Below, one piece after another: positions 23,318 to 36,912 of a stretch of DNA of 64,000 nt. The stretch comes from Bipolaris cookei (Eukaryota; Ascomycota; Dothideomycetes; Pleosporales; Pleosporaceae). Location of the stretch: positions 1-64,000 of the forward strand of contig NRSV01000033.1 of NCBI GenBank assembly GCA_002286855.1, written 5' to 3'. Under the pieces are notes generated by a model. It ran no database searches. It had not been told where the DNA came from and worked only from the letters and a program-made list of their open reading frames with translations. Made by a program: the position numbers and the translations under genes. Numbering within the stretch: the stretch's first letter is position 1; every line of letters starts with the position of its first letter.

Positions 23318-25180
23318 TCAAATTACGATCCACTGGAGCGAGCCCAGTGTGATAGAAGCAAAAATCAGAGATGTTAGTGAAAACGGTGCATTACGGATTC
23401 CATAGGAGCCGGCGGGAGGTGAGGAAGGAGAGCCAGCGGTAGAGGCGGGGGAAGAAGGGGAAGAAGAAGTGGCGGATGGAGAAGAGCTATCACCGTTGGC
23501 CGTAGGTCTGTAACGTCCGTTAGTGTTTGCGTTTCCCAGAAACCAAACATGACGACTTACTGTTTCGAGTGTAATCCTAGAGCATCAACGTCCTCACATC
23601 TCTTCTTCTCCTCTTCGGGGACTTTTTCCATGGTCACGTTGTTGTTATCGTTGAAAACCAACCTCTTCTCATCACTGGCATCGAATGGTTCCCAATTAGG
23701 ACTCTTTAATTCCGAGCCTTGGGCAACAAGGAACTCCGCAGCAAACTTGTTGGGATTATAGGATCTGATAAACGATGCCCAGTAAGCTTGAACAAACACA
23801 CCAGCAGCAGAGGTAGCATTGTTCCAGATGGGCAACAGCTCGCCAACATGCGACGCTGTTCCAACGTTCCACCTGTAGTGCCATGTAGAGTGCTCCTTAT
23901 CGTTAGCAAATGTAGCAGAAATATTGAGTCCAGGACAGGCGTATCGAATCGCGCCATAGATGTCAGCCGTGAGCGCTCTCCAGTGGTTACTGTTGCCTGC
24001 TGTAATAGCAGTGTCAGAGCCCCAAATCCGACTGATGGCGCTCCATTTCATGCCAGGATAGTTATCAGTCAGGAAGCTTTCTGCTTTAGCAACCGAGACT
24101 ATGTTCTGGGGCGTGAAGTTGATGCCATCGTGCGTGGCGGTGCCGAAAATGGTGGGTACGTGGACGTAGTGACCGGCCTTTAGTTCGTTAAATGTGAAGT
24201 CCTTGATAAAATCGTTGTCGATTGTGGGGTTCCAGAAGTATACAGGTGGGCCACCGCCGCCAGGAAAGGGTTTCCGCAGTGCGCGCACAGCCTTCTGGAA
24301 GAGGACAGTATCCATACTGGCCATGCAATCGAGGTCCTTGCAGCCTGTTTGGCTAAGCAGTTCGTCGTATTGCCATTGACTATCTTTGACGTCACGTAGA
24401 GATGGGAAAGCTGCAGACTCGGCAGCAGCAGCATGGAAGAGACCATCGTCCCGACCGCCATAGGCTGTAAGTTGGAACACGACTGAGCCTCCACCAGCAC
24501 TTGCGCCTCCAATCGTCACATGCTTAGGATCACCTCCAAATTGCTGGATGTGAGCTTGTACCCATTTGAGGGCTTGTCTCTGATCTTTGAGTCCATTGTT
24601 CAAGCTGAAATTCTGGTTTGTCGCAATCTCATTGGAAGCCAAGAAACCATATGGACCCACACGGTAGTTGAAGTTCACAACGACGATTTCATTGCCAGCT
24701 GCATTAATCAGGTCTGCGCCATTGTAGTTTGCGTTGCCATTCATGTTGAAGCCACCGCCCTGGATGAAGACATAGACGGGTAAGTTGCTCGTATCATTTG
24801 CTGTGCTGGGTGAAAAGACATTGATAAAGAGGCAATCCTCAGCATGAGTTCCTCCTGTCTCAGTGTTGAGGTCGCTTCTGGTTCCAATACACAAGGGTCC
24901 AAACTATCATTCTGTCAGCTTGTCTGTCAGAATCCGACGTAAGACGATGGCGTACCGATGACGCATCTACGATGCCATCTTCCTGGGCTGGATCTTGTGG
25001 AGCAGCGAATCGTAGACCCTCTTGCCGCGAGGGGCTGCGGGCAAATCGCATGCCAGCCCAGCGCATGACGCCATTGTCGATACTTTTTCCGCGGTACTTT
25101 GCATATCCAAGATCGACGACTTGGTCCAGGGCAAGAACACTGTTGAGGAAGAAGGCCACACAAAGCAGCAGGCGCAACAT
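23318..25180 (-). CDS. Secreted GPI-anchored type-B carboxylesterase
   Basis: Alpha/beta-hydrolase of the carboxylesterase type B/cholinesterase-like family, which hydrolyses carboxylic esters; the natural substrate is unknown. Three exons (24956-25180, 23561-24903, 23318-23507) with introns of 52 and 53 bp give 585 residues in a closed frame. It starts with a signal peptide (MLRLLLCVAFFLNSVLA). Family motifs follow: EDCLFINVFSP, the oxyanion loop QGGGFN, the nucleophile elbow GGASAGGGS (Ser near 206), a likely acid in GTATHDGINF (Asp near 333, where Glu is commoner) and the catalytic His in SHVGELLPIW (near 426). The last exon adds a Ser/Pro-rich stalk and a hydrophobic tail (PFSLTSLIFASITLGSLQWI), the layout of a GPI-attachment signal, which suggests a cell-wall or plasma-membrane location. 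Without the last splice the protein would stop right after LGLHSKQ. Confidence 0.9.
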
Positions 25181-27203
25181 TATTATTGTTGTTGTTGTTG
25201 TTGCTGTTGCTACTGCTGTTGTGGTGCGAAAAAAGGGAGCGAGGTCAGTCAAAAGACAAAGGATATCCCAAATAAGGTACCCGTGTTCGGCGATATCCTT
25301 GCCAATGATGCCGAATAGACGCGGGTCCCCCGGGATGGTGACGATGCTATAAAGCAGGCGGACTAGGAATTGTAGATCTTTTTAGATAGGAGAGAAGAAA
25401 TAGACAAAAAAGAAAGCGGGTGACAGCATCAGAGGGTCATATAGGGGGACTGTGACCAAGAGACTGGTTGTGACCGAGGCGTTAGCAAGCCACTGGCGGG
25501 GCGTGAGATTTCAGATGAACGCTATGGTGAGCGCAACATACCATGAGCACGGATTATTTGATATTGGCGTTGGCACACACGTTACGTTTGCCGACGAACA
25601 CGAGGGTGGCTGAGCCGAAGACTTTGTAGTCGGCTGCAAATGGGCAAGCAATGGACGTTATCGACGAGTCGAGGAGCCTGTCCGCAGCTCCGCTAATGCG
25701 AAACGGAGCATCTTGTCAAGGCAGTTCTTGTCGTGGCGGTACCGCGCTAACCCGCAATGCCGGAATCCAGGAGATGGACCCGGAGGGTTGTGGGTTGTTG
25801 TGACAAGGCGGTTTGCTGCACGTTAGGTGCATGAGGCTGAAGTGGCCAGGTACTCCTGGGTTAGGCGCTGCAGGGTCGACAGTGTCCAAACTAGGTTAAA
25901 GTACCGATAACAAATAGTGTGAGCTGACAGTTCAATTACACCGAGAAGACACCACGAGCACCAACGAGAGCCCGAGATGCGTATACAGCACAGTAAGACG
26001 AGTGCTACTAGAGCGCACATACTTGAGCGACACAGTTTGTGTTTGTGTCAAGAGCCCGACGATTCAATAGTTCTTGCCCACGTTCTGGCTGTCCTCAGGG
26101 GGAAAGCGGATAAAGGCGGGAGGGGTACGGGATCTAAGTGAGAGGGAGGAACACGCATTAGTTACTGCGAGGGCAGATAGTGGGAGAGATCTGCAGCAGA
26201 CGGCTGGCAAAGAGTTTGGCTGGTTGATCTGGGCCCCATGTGGGACCTGCAGCCCAAGTCGCGACCTAAAGCAAAAACACGATCGCTCCAGGGATGCAAT
26301 TGCTGGCGAGATGAATAGAGCGTTTCGTCAATGTGCACATGGCGAGTGCTGCTGGGTTGTCTGAAACGTAACAGGAGCACACTGGCATCCGAGTGCGGGT
26401 ATAGATGCCATTTTAAGTGTGCCGCAGTACTGTATATATGCGCCTGAAAGCCGAAGCAGCCGAGAAATGAAAGAGGGCGTGTGAACGGGCCGGTCGCATA
26501 CAAGTACGTGTGAGAGAGGCAGTCACTATTCCACTAGCCAATGCTTAGCCACGGCTTCATGCTGCGCCACATAACCTTCGCTTCCGCACCCCCTATGCCG
26601 TTAGCATTGAAACGGGCTTGCATGTCAGACTCGCCGGGTGCGCCTATTCGTCCTTGAGGTATTATACAAGCAACAAAGCGTCAGATAAATCTCTCTTCAA
26701 CGCGCCATCCTTGTGCTGAAATATATAGTGTTGCCCAAGCCTCCCCGCCCAAGCAACTTGCCTGCTGTACTTTACCGACTCGTCTATCGGCAGGAACCCC
26801 AAAAATACTTCTCGTGTAAGTACTCGATCCTTGGCTGGAACGCCCCGTTTCCGGAACATTTCCCACTCATGCCCACGTTCTGGAACTCTCTCTTCTACTC
26901 GCCGCCACGTCATTCGCGCCTGTGTATGGGCTCGTATATGCATGTCACACGTGTGTCTCCACCTCACGTTGCTCTTCAGCCATACAGACTGATGGTTGAC
27001 TTTTTTGCCTTTCCGCACGGACATGTGTACGCTTTTGGTTTGTGAGCATATCACCGTGTGACTCAGCCCATCATTGCTCCCAACTATATATGACAATAGC
27101 TTTATCGACTGATCAATACTACACTTACTTATATCTACTTACATCCTGCACATCAGGTCATGTGTCAGATCCTCCATTCTCCATTCTCCATCGCCTTGCG
27201 CGA
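25181..27203. other. Long intergenic region
   Basis: 2 kb between the divergent side of the esterase gene and the 3' end of the SDH assembly factor gene. Just upstream of the esterase start is a (GTT)n tract (25183-25205, CAA/AAT on the sense strand). The remaining open frames on either strand carry no motifs and have Cys/Trp/His-rich random composition. Confidence 0.5.
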
Positions 27204-27755
27204 TTAAAAGTCGGTCACTCTTCCATTGTAGCTCCAGTCGCTTGCGTGTCCCCATCTCAATGGTTCATTCTTCGGTCCACCCACCTCTCCAGTCTTAGGA
27301 TTGACATCGCCCTCAAACTCGGGCGGTGCGCCTCTTCTCATGTTGGGATGAAACTCTTCTCCCTTTTTGATCTCTTTGCCATTCTCGAACCTGATCTCTG
27401 GCTCTGCTGACGAGTCTGGCGACTGGTTGATCTGCGGGAGCGATGACGAAGAAGAAGAAGAAGAAGAAGAAGAAGAAGAAGAAGAAGAAGAAGAGTCGGG
27501 CGATTGGTTGATTTGCATGCGAATGTTTGCTTTGGACGACGGCGCTGCTTCTTCCTCGCTTCCTCTTGGCGTGCTAAAGGCCCCGGTGCTTTGTTTTTGC
27601 AGCTTCTCGAAGATTTCTTGCTCCTCTTTAGGTAGGCGCGGAGGCGATGGTCCGGAGCCAAACGGTGACTGTGCAGTGCGTGCAGACATGCCAAAAGAGC
27701 GCCGGGACAGTTGTCGAGGTAGGCGGACCAAGGCGCGCATGGCGGTAGGCATCAT
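27204..27755 (-). CDS. sdh8: Succinate dehydrogenase assembly factor 4, mitochondrial
   Basis: Member of the SDHAF4 (DUF1674; yeast Sdh8) family, matrix proteins that bind flavinated Sdh1 and help it join Sdh2 during complex II assembly. The diagnostic C-terminal block is complete: PPEFEGDVNPKTGEVGGPKN, then EPLRWGHASDWSYNGRVTDF at the very end. The N-terminus (MMPTAMRALVRLPRQLSRRS) is Arg-rich and lacks acids, as for a mitochondrial presequence. The 183 residues are longer than most homologues because of a run of about 18 Ser at about 88-105, encoded by a (TTC/TCT)n microsatellite. Diverged copies of the octet INQSPDSS flank the run. The domain itself is intact, so the gene is probably functional. 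Confidence 0.92.
   Translation of the reverse strand: MMPTAMRALVRLPRQLSRRSFGMSARTAQSPFGSGPSPPRLPKEEQEIFEKLQKQSTGAFSTPRGSEEEAAPSSKANIRMQINQSPDSSSSSSSSSSSSSSSSSSLPQINQSPDSSAEPEIRFENGKEIKKGEEFHPNMRRGAPPEFEGDVNPKTGEVGGPKNEPLRWGHASDWSYNGRVTDF
27448..27494. repeat. (GAA)n microsatellite inside the SDHAF4 coding region
   Basis: About 15 gaa units on the plus strand, read as Ser codons on the coding strand. A 21-bp direct duplication brackets the tract (27413-27433 and 27494-27516; gtctggcgactggttgatct versus gtcgggcgattggttgattt). Confidence 0.95.
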
Positions 27756-28460
27756 AGTAAGTAACGAGAGGGTGTGGTTCGGTCTTTGCGACAGTAGTGA
27801 CTTGCACCGCCGTTCTTGATATATGTACTTATAGCCGGTCGTGGTTGCGAAGAGTCAAAAGACAAACCGCTTTTGTTCATGTAGCTTAGGGCATATAGCC
27901 GACGGAACCAATCGGAGCCGTTGAGTGGCAACAGAAGTCGTGTGTCCTTGGCAGAACCTGCTGTTGCCATTTGAACCCCTTCCGTAATACCCCGACAGTC
28001 TAAACGGTACCTACTACATACTACATATTCCTGTCGTGTACAATCACAGTTTGAGCATATCCCTGTTCGTAGATCAAGCATCCACTTCTATCACATCTTC
28101 AATCAACGTGTTGTGATCATTCAGACCAAATTTCGCCTAGTCACATTTGCAAGTCGACATCACCACCAGTGACATGCTTAAATCAAGGTTATACCAACAT
28201 ATCCTCAAGATACTCACCTGCGCTATGTAGTACACATTACACCTTCACCGCTGTTACGCATCATCACTGTTCTTCTTTTCCTTGAGTAGGTCATGGTACA
28301 ACTCATGTGCCGTAACATCGTATTATCCAGTGCAAATTTCGTCTAGCCTTTTGATAATATAAAACAAACAAACAAACAAACACTGCTCCCTATGATTGAG
28401 GAACGCCTAGCGTCATCTGCATCCAAACGCCGGGCTATTGTACAAACTACAACATAGCAC
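27756..28460. other. Intergenic, SDHAF4 5' flank to rvb1 3' flank
   Basis: About 700 bp without a supported gene. It contains an (AAAC)n patch at 28362-28382. Confidence 0.6.
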
Positions 28461-29947
<1,487 letters not shown>

Positions 29948-31390
29948 TTTGGCAATCGCAGACACTCAATTATGTTGCAGGTGAAACGGGTATGCTGAAA
30001 CGAGGATCGGCGTAGGTTGAAGGGAGGGTGAGGGGGCGGCGTGAAGGGTGGGTGTAGCTGGGCGCGTCGTGTTTGGTGTGTTTATGGAGCTCGAAGTTTT
30101 GGGGGAGACATGGGCAGTTCGCGAAAGGCACAGCTAGCGCGCCGACCGCTCAGCACCGCACTGGCACACACACACACACACACACACTCAAGTCAGGGCA
30201 CCCGCTGATTCCCCACCCTCCACCTCCGCTTGCAGAGACAGGACAGCCACTATTCCCGGACAACACACACACTCTCTCTCTCTCCCTCACTCACTCACTC
30301 ACTCACTACATTGCAGCGTATGCTTTTCTTAGGTTGTCCAGGCCTTTGTTTTCTGCACGCGTCCCCGACTGTTGAGCCCTACATCCCTCTCCCTGGCGCC
30401 GCTTGTCCGCTGCCGTCACACGACGCTTACACGACGCATGTGCGGAGCCACCGACAAAGCGTACAGTATCTGGTCTGGTTCCCCCACTCCCTTAGGATGT
30501 ACTCATCATGCACAGCGCTACACACCGCCGTCCTGAAGGACTGGTCTTTGCACCACCCGTAACCCCTCGGCACTGGCTTGCCTGATCAACCACCGGCTAC
30601 TCCCTCGCCCCCTAACGAGACGCTCATGCAGGCATCCACTGCATCCAACCACGAGCAGTAAAGCAATACACGACGATTGCCACATATTATCCTTCTCTAC
30701 GTCACTCACTCACTCACCCTCCAAGCACGTCGGCATCTCCCCTATCCTCGGCCTGTCGACTGTCCTTGGCTACGACCCAGTTTCGAGTGCTCAACAAGAC
30801 AAAGGCTTGACTGAAGAAGCACACATCATCACACACCAATGAACACGACGACAGACGTATTGGACAAATTATCTGCATTTTGTTTTGGCTGCAAACCTCG
30901 CGCAGCGTATCATACAGCAAAAAGACTACTCGAAATGCCATCTGTCTTTACAACCACACCACGCCAAATGCTGGATACAGCGAGCAACCCATGTCCTCAA
31001 CTAGATGGACCAGCAAAGACAAACTTCGTCGTCACTCGTAATCCATTGTCGGCATGGGTACCATCATCAAGGTACCGCTAGGGGGGGATCTGGTCGCGAA
31101 GAGAATACTATACAAACGTTGTGTATGTGGGTATGAGAAGGGTGACGGGCAATGGGTGAGTGAATGAGGGCGCGCAGATATTAAAGCACGCACTAACGTT
31201 CCGCTTCAGCCCTTGGTAGTCCGTGGCGATTCCTGATCGGCCGCACCAAAAAGCTCAAGGTTGTTCATTCATACAGGGAAGAGAAGGGATGAAGTTGGTC
31301 CAATCATCGAACACGCAGAGCAGAACAGGGTAGGGCAGAGCATGGCAGGCGAGCAAGTCACGCGGAAACAAGAGGGTGTGCTGAAGAGGT
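29948..31390. other. Intergenic with simple repeats, rvb1 5' flank to bdf1 3' flank
   Basis: 1.44 kb without a convincing gene. It holds a (CA)n run (about 30162-30188), a (TC)n run (about 30270-30284) and a (CACT)n run (about 30287-30308). A plus-strand 80-codon frame at 30839-31081 starts with a plausible ATG but shows no motif; I do not call it. Confidence 0.5.
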
Positions 31391-34247
31391 TTACTCTTCT
31401 TCGCTTTCAGAGCCGCTCGACTCATCGTCGTCGCTGGATGCATCGTGCACTGCATAGGTTAGTGGACGATTGCGTCGATCAAGCACCGACAACTTACCAG
31501 GTGGAGACTGGCTGGATCCCGATGCACCGCCCTGGAACGACTGCAACTTCTCCTGGATCTTGCGCATGTTATCTTCCTGCTCTGACTTGCCCATGGGCTT
31601 GTTCTTCTTGGGCCGGCTTGCCGTCTGCTTCGACACTGGTCTTGGTGGCTCGAAATCGTCATCAGCTACCGCACCTCCTTTGGGACCGCGCAGAGACTTG
31701 ATGAACCTCAACAGCTCCCTAAGCGTGTCGTCATTGATTTCGTCCATGTCAAGCTCCATCTCGTCGTCATTGACACTAGCAAGGTGCGGGCATCCATTTC
31801 GGATAATCTGAACTGCTCGACGCATCTCAGCATCTCCGAGAGTGCTTATACCTTCGGAAATCTCCTGCTTCTGGGCAAAACTGAGAGGTGCAGGCGCCTT
31901 TGCCTTCTTCACCGGCGCGCTCTTAATGGGCTTGGCCGGAGGTGGCACCGCCAGAGGCAGGCTCTTCCTCTTTGCAGATTGCCCAGCTCCCTTCTTCTTC
32001 TTGCCAGGCAGCTTGGGCGAGGCACGCTTGGCGCCCGTCTGCTGTTGCAGAAGCTGCTGTGCAGTCGCATTCAGCGCTGCAATCTGCTGCTGGATAGCAA
32101 TAAACTGGGCCTGAGCTTGGGCTTGGGCTTGGTCTATCTCTTCATCGTCTTCATCCTCGTCGTCTTCCTCGTCAGAGTAGAGATCGCTTGGAGAATGTTC
32201 GGGAGGAGGGGCATGCTGGGCGAGCCAGTCTGCCTTTTCCTTCCATAGACTCTCAAAGAGCTCCTCGAGCTTGTGGCCCATCTGGTTGACGGCGTCACCT
32301 TCAGGGTTGAACTTGTAGCAGTTTTGGAACACGAGCTGGGCATCGGCATAAAAGTCCTTTGCACTTTGGTAGACACCATTTTTAAGGTTCTTCTCAATGG
32401 TGCCAAAGTCCATGGGCTTCTTGATGATTTTGAGATACGAGGGAATGTTGAGAGCGACAGGGTCTACCGGAGAAGTAAAGGGGTAAGTAAGAGTGCTGTA
32501 CTTCGGCTTCATAAGCTCGGTAATCACAGATTCGCAGAATTTGAGCTCCTGCTGGAACTTCTTCCTTCTCGGCTTAGCATTCGAGTACGGCAAGTCTTTG
32601 GAGGGCCTGTGGATCTCGCGCTTTGGTCGGCCATCTATAGTAGATGAATCACGGCGAATTAGCGGAGTGCCATCTTGTTGCAGTGGCCAAGCAGCCTGTG
32701 GTGATGTGGCGGCTGGCGTGGGGATAGCGGGAGACTTGACGTTGGGCAGTGCAACGCGCGACTCACGTCTGGCCTTTTGCGCAGTGTTGACTGTCGGCTT
32801 CTTGGCCTTTGTTGGCTTGGGTGGTTCTTCGGCAGCAGCGCCCCGAGGCATCTTACCCATACCCTTCAAGAAGTAGGCTCGCAGATTGTATCCGGCCTGC
32901 GTGACTGGGTGCTGTTTGTTGTTGAATAGCTCGCTATTGGTAATCATTTGATCAAGATCTGCCATAAAGTCCCTCACGTACTTGTACTTTTTCTCCTTCA
33001 ACTTGGCCTCCATGGTGGTCAAATCCATAGGATGCTTGACAACGTCATAGTAAGTTGGGATGTTGAGCGCTACTGGGTCAACAGGATCCTTGAACGCTAG
33101 TGACACCTTAATCTTTTTAGTATTCCGTATCCGCTCAAGCAAAAATTTGCTCTGGGCTTCGGTCAAGGGTGTGGTTGGCCATTCCTCCCAATCGACTGCC
33201 TTGTGGACGCCAGAGGCTTCTTGTGCAGATTCTGATGCTGGGCCCGGGGTAGCGCTGTTGCCGTTGGTCTGCTCCGTCTGGCTTGGCACTGCAGATGAAT
33301 TGACTTCGATCTGGGGAGCCGTTTCGTCATCGGTCTTTGTGCGCTTTGCGTCAGGAACATCATCGTCATCATCTTCGCGCGGGCGGACTTTGCCGGACAA
33401 CGGCGCATCTTCCATCTCGCGGTCTACGATCGCTGGCGATTGCGTTGATGGGGCAGGCGCAGTAGCGTCATCCGCACTAGTGTGGATTTTTAAGTCATCC
33501 ATTGGTTTTGTCGGCGCACCAGAAGACTCGGCAAGTGTGGACTCGGGTGCGTCGGCAGAAGTGTCCATGCTTTCTAGAACAGGCTCCTCTTGTTTGGGCG
33601 AAATCTGCGTCTCGGGTACTTGCTGCGTGCTGTCGCTTGTCGCCTGGGTGTCTGTAGACGGTTGTGGAGCTGGTGCGGGCTCGTCACGCACGTCCGATGT
33701 AGGCGCCTCGACGGCGTTTGTCACAGTCGTACCAATATCCGAGTCACCAAACAGCGAATTAATATCTTGCTGGCTGTCTGGCAGATACTGTGCGATGCCA
33801 TCAATTTCAGATAAGACGTTGGTTGTGGGTTCGATGGCAGGCTGGATGGCAGGCTCATCGACAGGCGCTGACGTGTCGGGAGGTGCGTGATTGCCGTTTA
33901 GTGTTGGTTTTGGTTGGGCCGGGTCGTCGGCGACTTTGCCGTTGGTTTGTGGGTCGTCAAAGAGGACGTCATGCACGCTGCCAAGCATTAATGGACATTG
34001 CGCAAGGTGAGGGAGGCAGGTGCAAGGACGCGCAGAGGGTGACTTACCCGTTTGTTTCGGTGTCGACTGCCATGGCGTCTGCCGGCGCAAAAGCGCTCAC
34101 CTTCAGGTCCAAGGAAGTTTTGTCGACAGCAGGCGAGGTCATTACTGCCATAGGGCCATGAAAGGGAAAGTCGGGTTTGCGCGCGGCTGACAGGGAAGCA
34201 GGGCTGCTTGGGGGCGTTGCCAATCTGGGGCTGTTAGCGACAGCCAT
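31391..34247 (-). CDS. bdf1: BET-family double-bromodomain protein Bdf1
   Basis: BET proteins bind acetylated histone H4 and couple it to TFIID and SWR1 in transcription. Exons 34048-34247, 31498-33977 and 31391-31449 give 912 residues. The 70-bp first intron joins an N-terminal MAVANSPRLATPPSSPASLS exon to VHDVLFDDPQTNG. After about 330 acidic/Ser-rich residues comes bromodomain 1 (about 345-440) with YYDVVKHPMDLTTMEAKLKE and the acetyl-lysine Asn region SELFNNKQHPV. Bromodomain 2 (about 540-645) has YLKIIKKPMDFGTIEKNLKN and NCYKFNPEGD. A Gln/acidic linker leads to the ET (NET) domain (about 765-830, EISEGISTLGDAEMRRAVQI). The C-terminal tail is Ser/Glu-rich, the casein-kinase-2-like end typical of BET proteins. 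The last intron is 48 bp, has no stop and keeps frame, so both forms could be made. Confidence 0.93.
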
Positions 34248-35577
34248 TGCATGCGCGTGCGCGACTACGCACTAGACGCGTAACCAAAGAGCGAGAGGAT
34301 GGCAGGATGATGGTAGGACGGTAGAGTATAGCGTACGCGACAGGTGCAGTGGGTACAATGTAATGTGCAATGTCGACGCGTCTGCAGCAGAGGTGGGGCG
34401 GGGATGTGAGACTAGCGTGGGGAGCAACGCGAGCAACAACAGAGGGGCAGCACGACAAGCATATATGTTGGGGAGGCTGAAACGCACGTGACTACGTACC
34501 AAGTGGCGACGGCGAGATGGCGAAGAGCCGTGGCGGTCGGGGCTAAGCCGGACGTTATGCAGCGGCCAATGAGCCTCTGTGAAGGCCGACGCGTCTGGGG
34601 TGGGGCGCTAGGCGGTTGGGTCGAGGTGAAGGAGAGCGGCGGCGGACTTTGGTTCTGCGGCAAAGAAGAGCGTGGGAGCGGAGCAGCAGGCGCAGGCACA
34701 AGCACGACCAAGTCCAACACCACAATGGCTGGCGATGGAGGATGCGCAGGGATGGTGACGGCGGGCTGGGTGCTCGGACGGCCGGTGAGGACTAGCGCGG
34801 TGCAGGCGCAGGTGCAGGCCGGCCGGGGGTGGAGGGAGGAATTATTAAAAGTCGCAAGTATTACTGTGTGTGTGGTGTTGGGAGAGTGGGAGCAGGAGGC
34901 GTGGGAGCGGCTGGGCGAGGGGTTGCGAGTGTGGCGGGGTGCGAGTAAGGTTAGGGTGATGGGGAGCAGGCGCGTAGTGATTGGAGGCAGATCAGGACAA
35001 TGGACGCAAGAACGTCGAAGACAGACGCGAGAGGAGAGGCATTGGGGTTAAGTAGCCCGGCCCTTCCATCTCCGAGCCAAGCCCTGCTGGAGCCCCTGAC
35101 CTGCCACTAACCCGGACGGGGTACGTGTCCTTGCCGGCCATTGCACCACCACCCTCTGCCTCCGCCTCTGCCTCTCTGCCTCTGCTGTCTCTGCCTCGCC
35201 GCCTGCCAGCCCGCCGTCCCGCACGCACTGCATCGAGCGCTGCGTATGCGCAGCGCTGCATCACGCCTTTGTCCACCCTCTGCTGCTGCTGCGGACGCGG
35301 CGACACTTGCTGCGACACTTGCTGCTGCTGCTGCCCGCGCCGTGGAGCGTTGCCATCAAGCATCCGTGGGCCGGCTCTTCACCGTACCATGATCCCTGTC
35401 GTCGGGGCCCGTGCGTGCAGGGGTGGCTAATCCGCTCTTTCCAAATTTTTTGCGACCACTTGCATCTCTGCGCGTGCTGCTACAGCCTCACAGCACCACG
35501 GCCTCGTCCTTGCTCTCGTCCTCCTCGCTGCCATTCCCCAACGACGCCGGCTGTCACCCCTCAAGAGCCCCTCCACC
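34248..35577. other. Divergent intergenic region between bdf1 and the Utp5-like gene
   Basis: 1.33 kb separating two divergent start codons, so both promoters lie here. The right part is GC-rich with a (CTG/CTC)-type triplet-rich stretch (35150-35340) that opens long overlapping frames on both strands; none has a domain. From about 35450 the sequence is CT-rich up to the start codon at 35578. Confidence 0.5.
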
Positions 35578-36912
35578 ATGCCCGCCGCTCTCTCAGCCCC
35601 CCGCTCACGCGACCGCGCCCCGCCTGCGAAGAAGGCAAAGTTGGCCCAGCCGCACGCCTCTGCCACAGCCCGCCAGAATGGTCTCAAGGCGCTAGCTGGC
35701 GGCAGCATGGCCAAGCCCACGGCCAAAACCGTCGGCCTCAAGAATTCGCGCGCTGAAAAGGTCGACGACGCCACGGCTGCCATCCAAGGGCCTGCCGATG
35801 CCCACATGGCAGATGCGGACGTCATTGAAATCAGCAGCGCCGACGAGCAGAGCGATGATGATTCCGATGATGCGCACGGCCATTCCGCACACGCCAGCGT
35901 TGACCAAGACACCCCCGCCCCCAATGCCGCCGCAGATGAAGACAACGAAGACGTTACTTTCGGCGACCGCCTGCGTGCAGAGGCTCCCGAGCCCGTACAA
36001 GAGTCGCGCATCATCAGCGTCGAGGATGCTTTCGAACCAAACCCAGAGCGCACCGTAGCTGCGACAAAGGACCGTCCGCTTGCGCCGCCCAATGCAAACT
36101 CTCTCGGCACCGTCCTGACCCAGGCGTTGCGCACAAACGACAAAGAGCTTCTCGATTCCTGTCTGCAGGTCGTCGATGTAGAATCCGTATATGCCACTGT
36201 AGAACGGCTGCCGTCGCCCCTCGTAGGAACACTGTTGCAGAGACTGGCCGAGCGCCTGCATCGGAGTCCTGGCCGTGCAGGCATGCTGATGGCTTGGGTG
36301 CAATGGTCACTGTAAGCTTTTACATGCCCACTGCACATAAGACATACACTGACTCTAATCTTACACAGCGCCGCCCACGGTGGATATCTGGCGTCACAGC
36401 CGCAAATCGTCAAGCAACTCACCGCACTCAACAAAGTCCTCAAGGAGCGCTCGAGCGGTCTGATGCCTCTCATGTCGCTAAAGGGCCGTCTGGACATGCT
36501 TCAGGCCCAACTCGACCTCAGGAAACGAAACCAAGCAGCCAATGACGATGCTGACGAGGCCCTCATCTACGTCGAAGGTCAGGATGACTATGTCTCTGAC
36601 GACGAGTCGGTCGAGGGAGCCACTGCCACACCAAAAAGATTGCGCACAGAAATAGACGACGACGAAGACAGTTCTTCGGACGAAATGGGCTTGAACATGG
36701 AAATGGATGACGTTTCAGACGAGGACAGCGAAGGCTCGGATGACGATCTCGTTGATGACGAGGCCGAAGAGACGGACGACGACGAGGGCGAGGACATGTC
36801 AGAGCCCATGAGCGACGGCATGGATGATGGTGGTGCCTCTGAAAGCGAGGACGAGTCCAAGCCAGAGCGACGGTCCACAGCTGCAAGGGCTGGGCTAAAA
36901 AGCCGGCGTTGA
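35578..36912 (+). CDS. Utp5-like small-subunit processome protein (Utp12 domain)
   Basis: Nucleolar protein of the U3 snoRNP/90S processome, needed for early 18S rRNA processing. Two exons (35578-36311 and 36369-36912) around a 57-bp intron give 425 residues. The Utp12 domain lies at about 174-298: it opens LGTVLTQALRTNDKELLDSC, continues TVERLPSPLVGTLLQRLAERLH, crosses the splice in MAWVQWSLAAHGGYLASQPQ and ends PLMSLKGRLDMLQAQLDLRK. The N-terminus is Ala-rich and basic. The tail (about 310-405) is extremely acidic, as in many nucleolar proteins. Yeast Utp5 and human WDR43 carry an N-terminal WD40 propeller that is absent here; similar short versions are known in filamentous fungi as far as I recall, so this is probably Utp5 rather than a fragment. 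Confidence 0.85.

Noticed and set aside
26162..27096. Several 60-144-codon frames on both strands
   Set aside because: Random-looking Cys/Trp/His-rich translations, mutually overlapping, with no family signal.
30839..31081. 80-codon plus-strand frame with an ATG
   Set aside because: No motif, short, and embedded in simple-repeat intergenic DNA; not enough to call a gene.
33060..33890. Plus-strand 276-codon frame
   Set aside because: Antisense shadow of the acidic/Ser-rich N-terminal part of bdf1, whose bromodomains are unmistakable on the other strand.
35427..36497. Minus-strand 356-codon frame
   Set aside because: Antisense of the Utp5-like gene; the sense strand has the Utp12 domain and closes across an intron.
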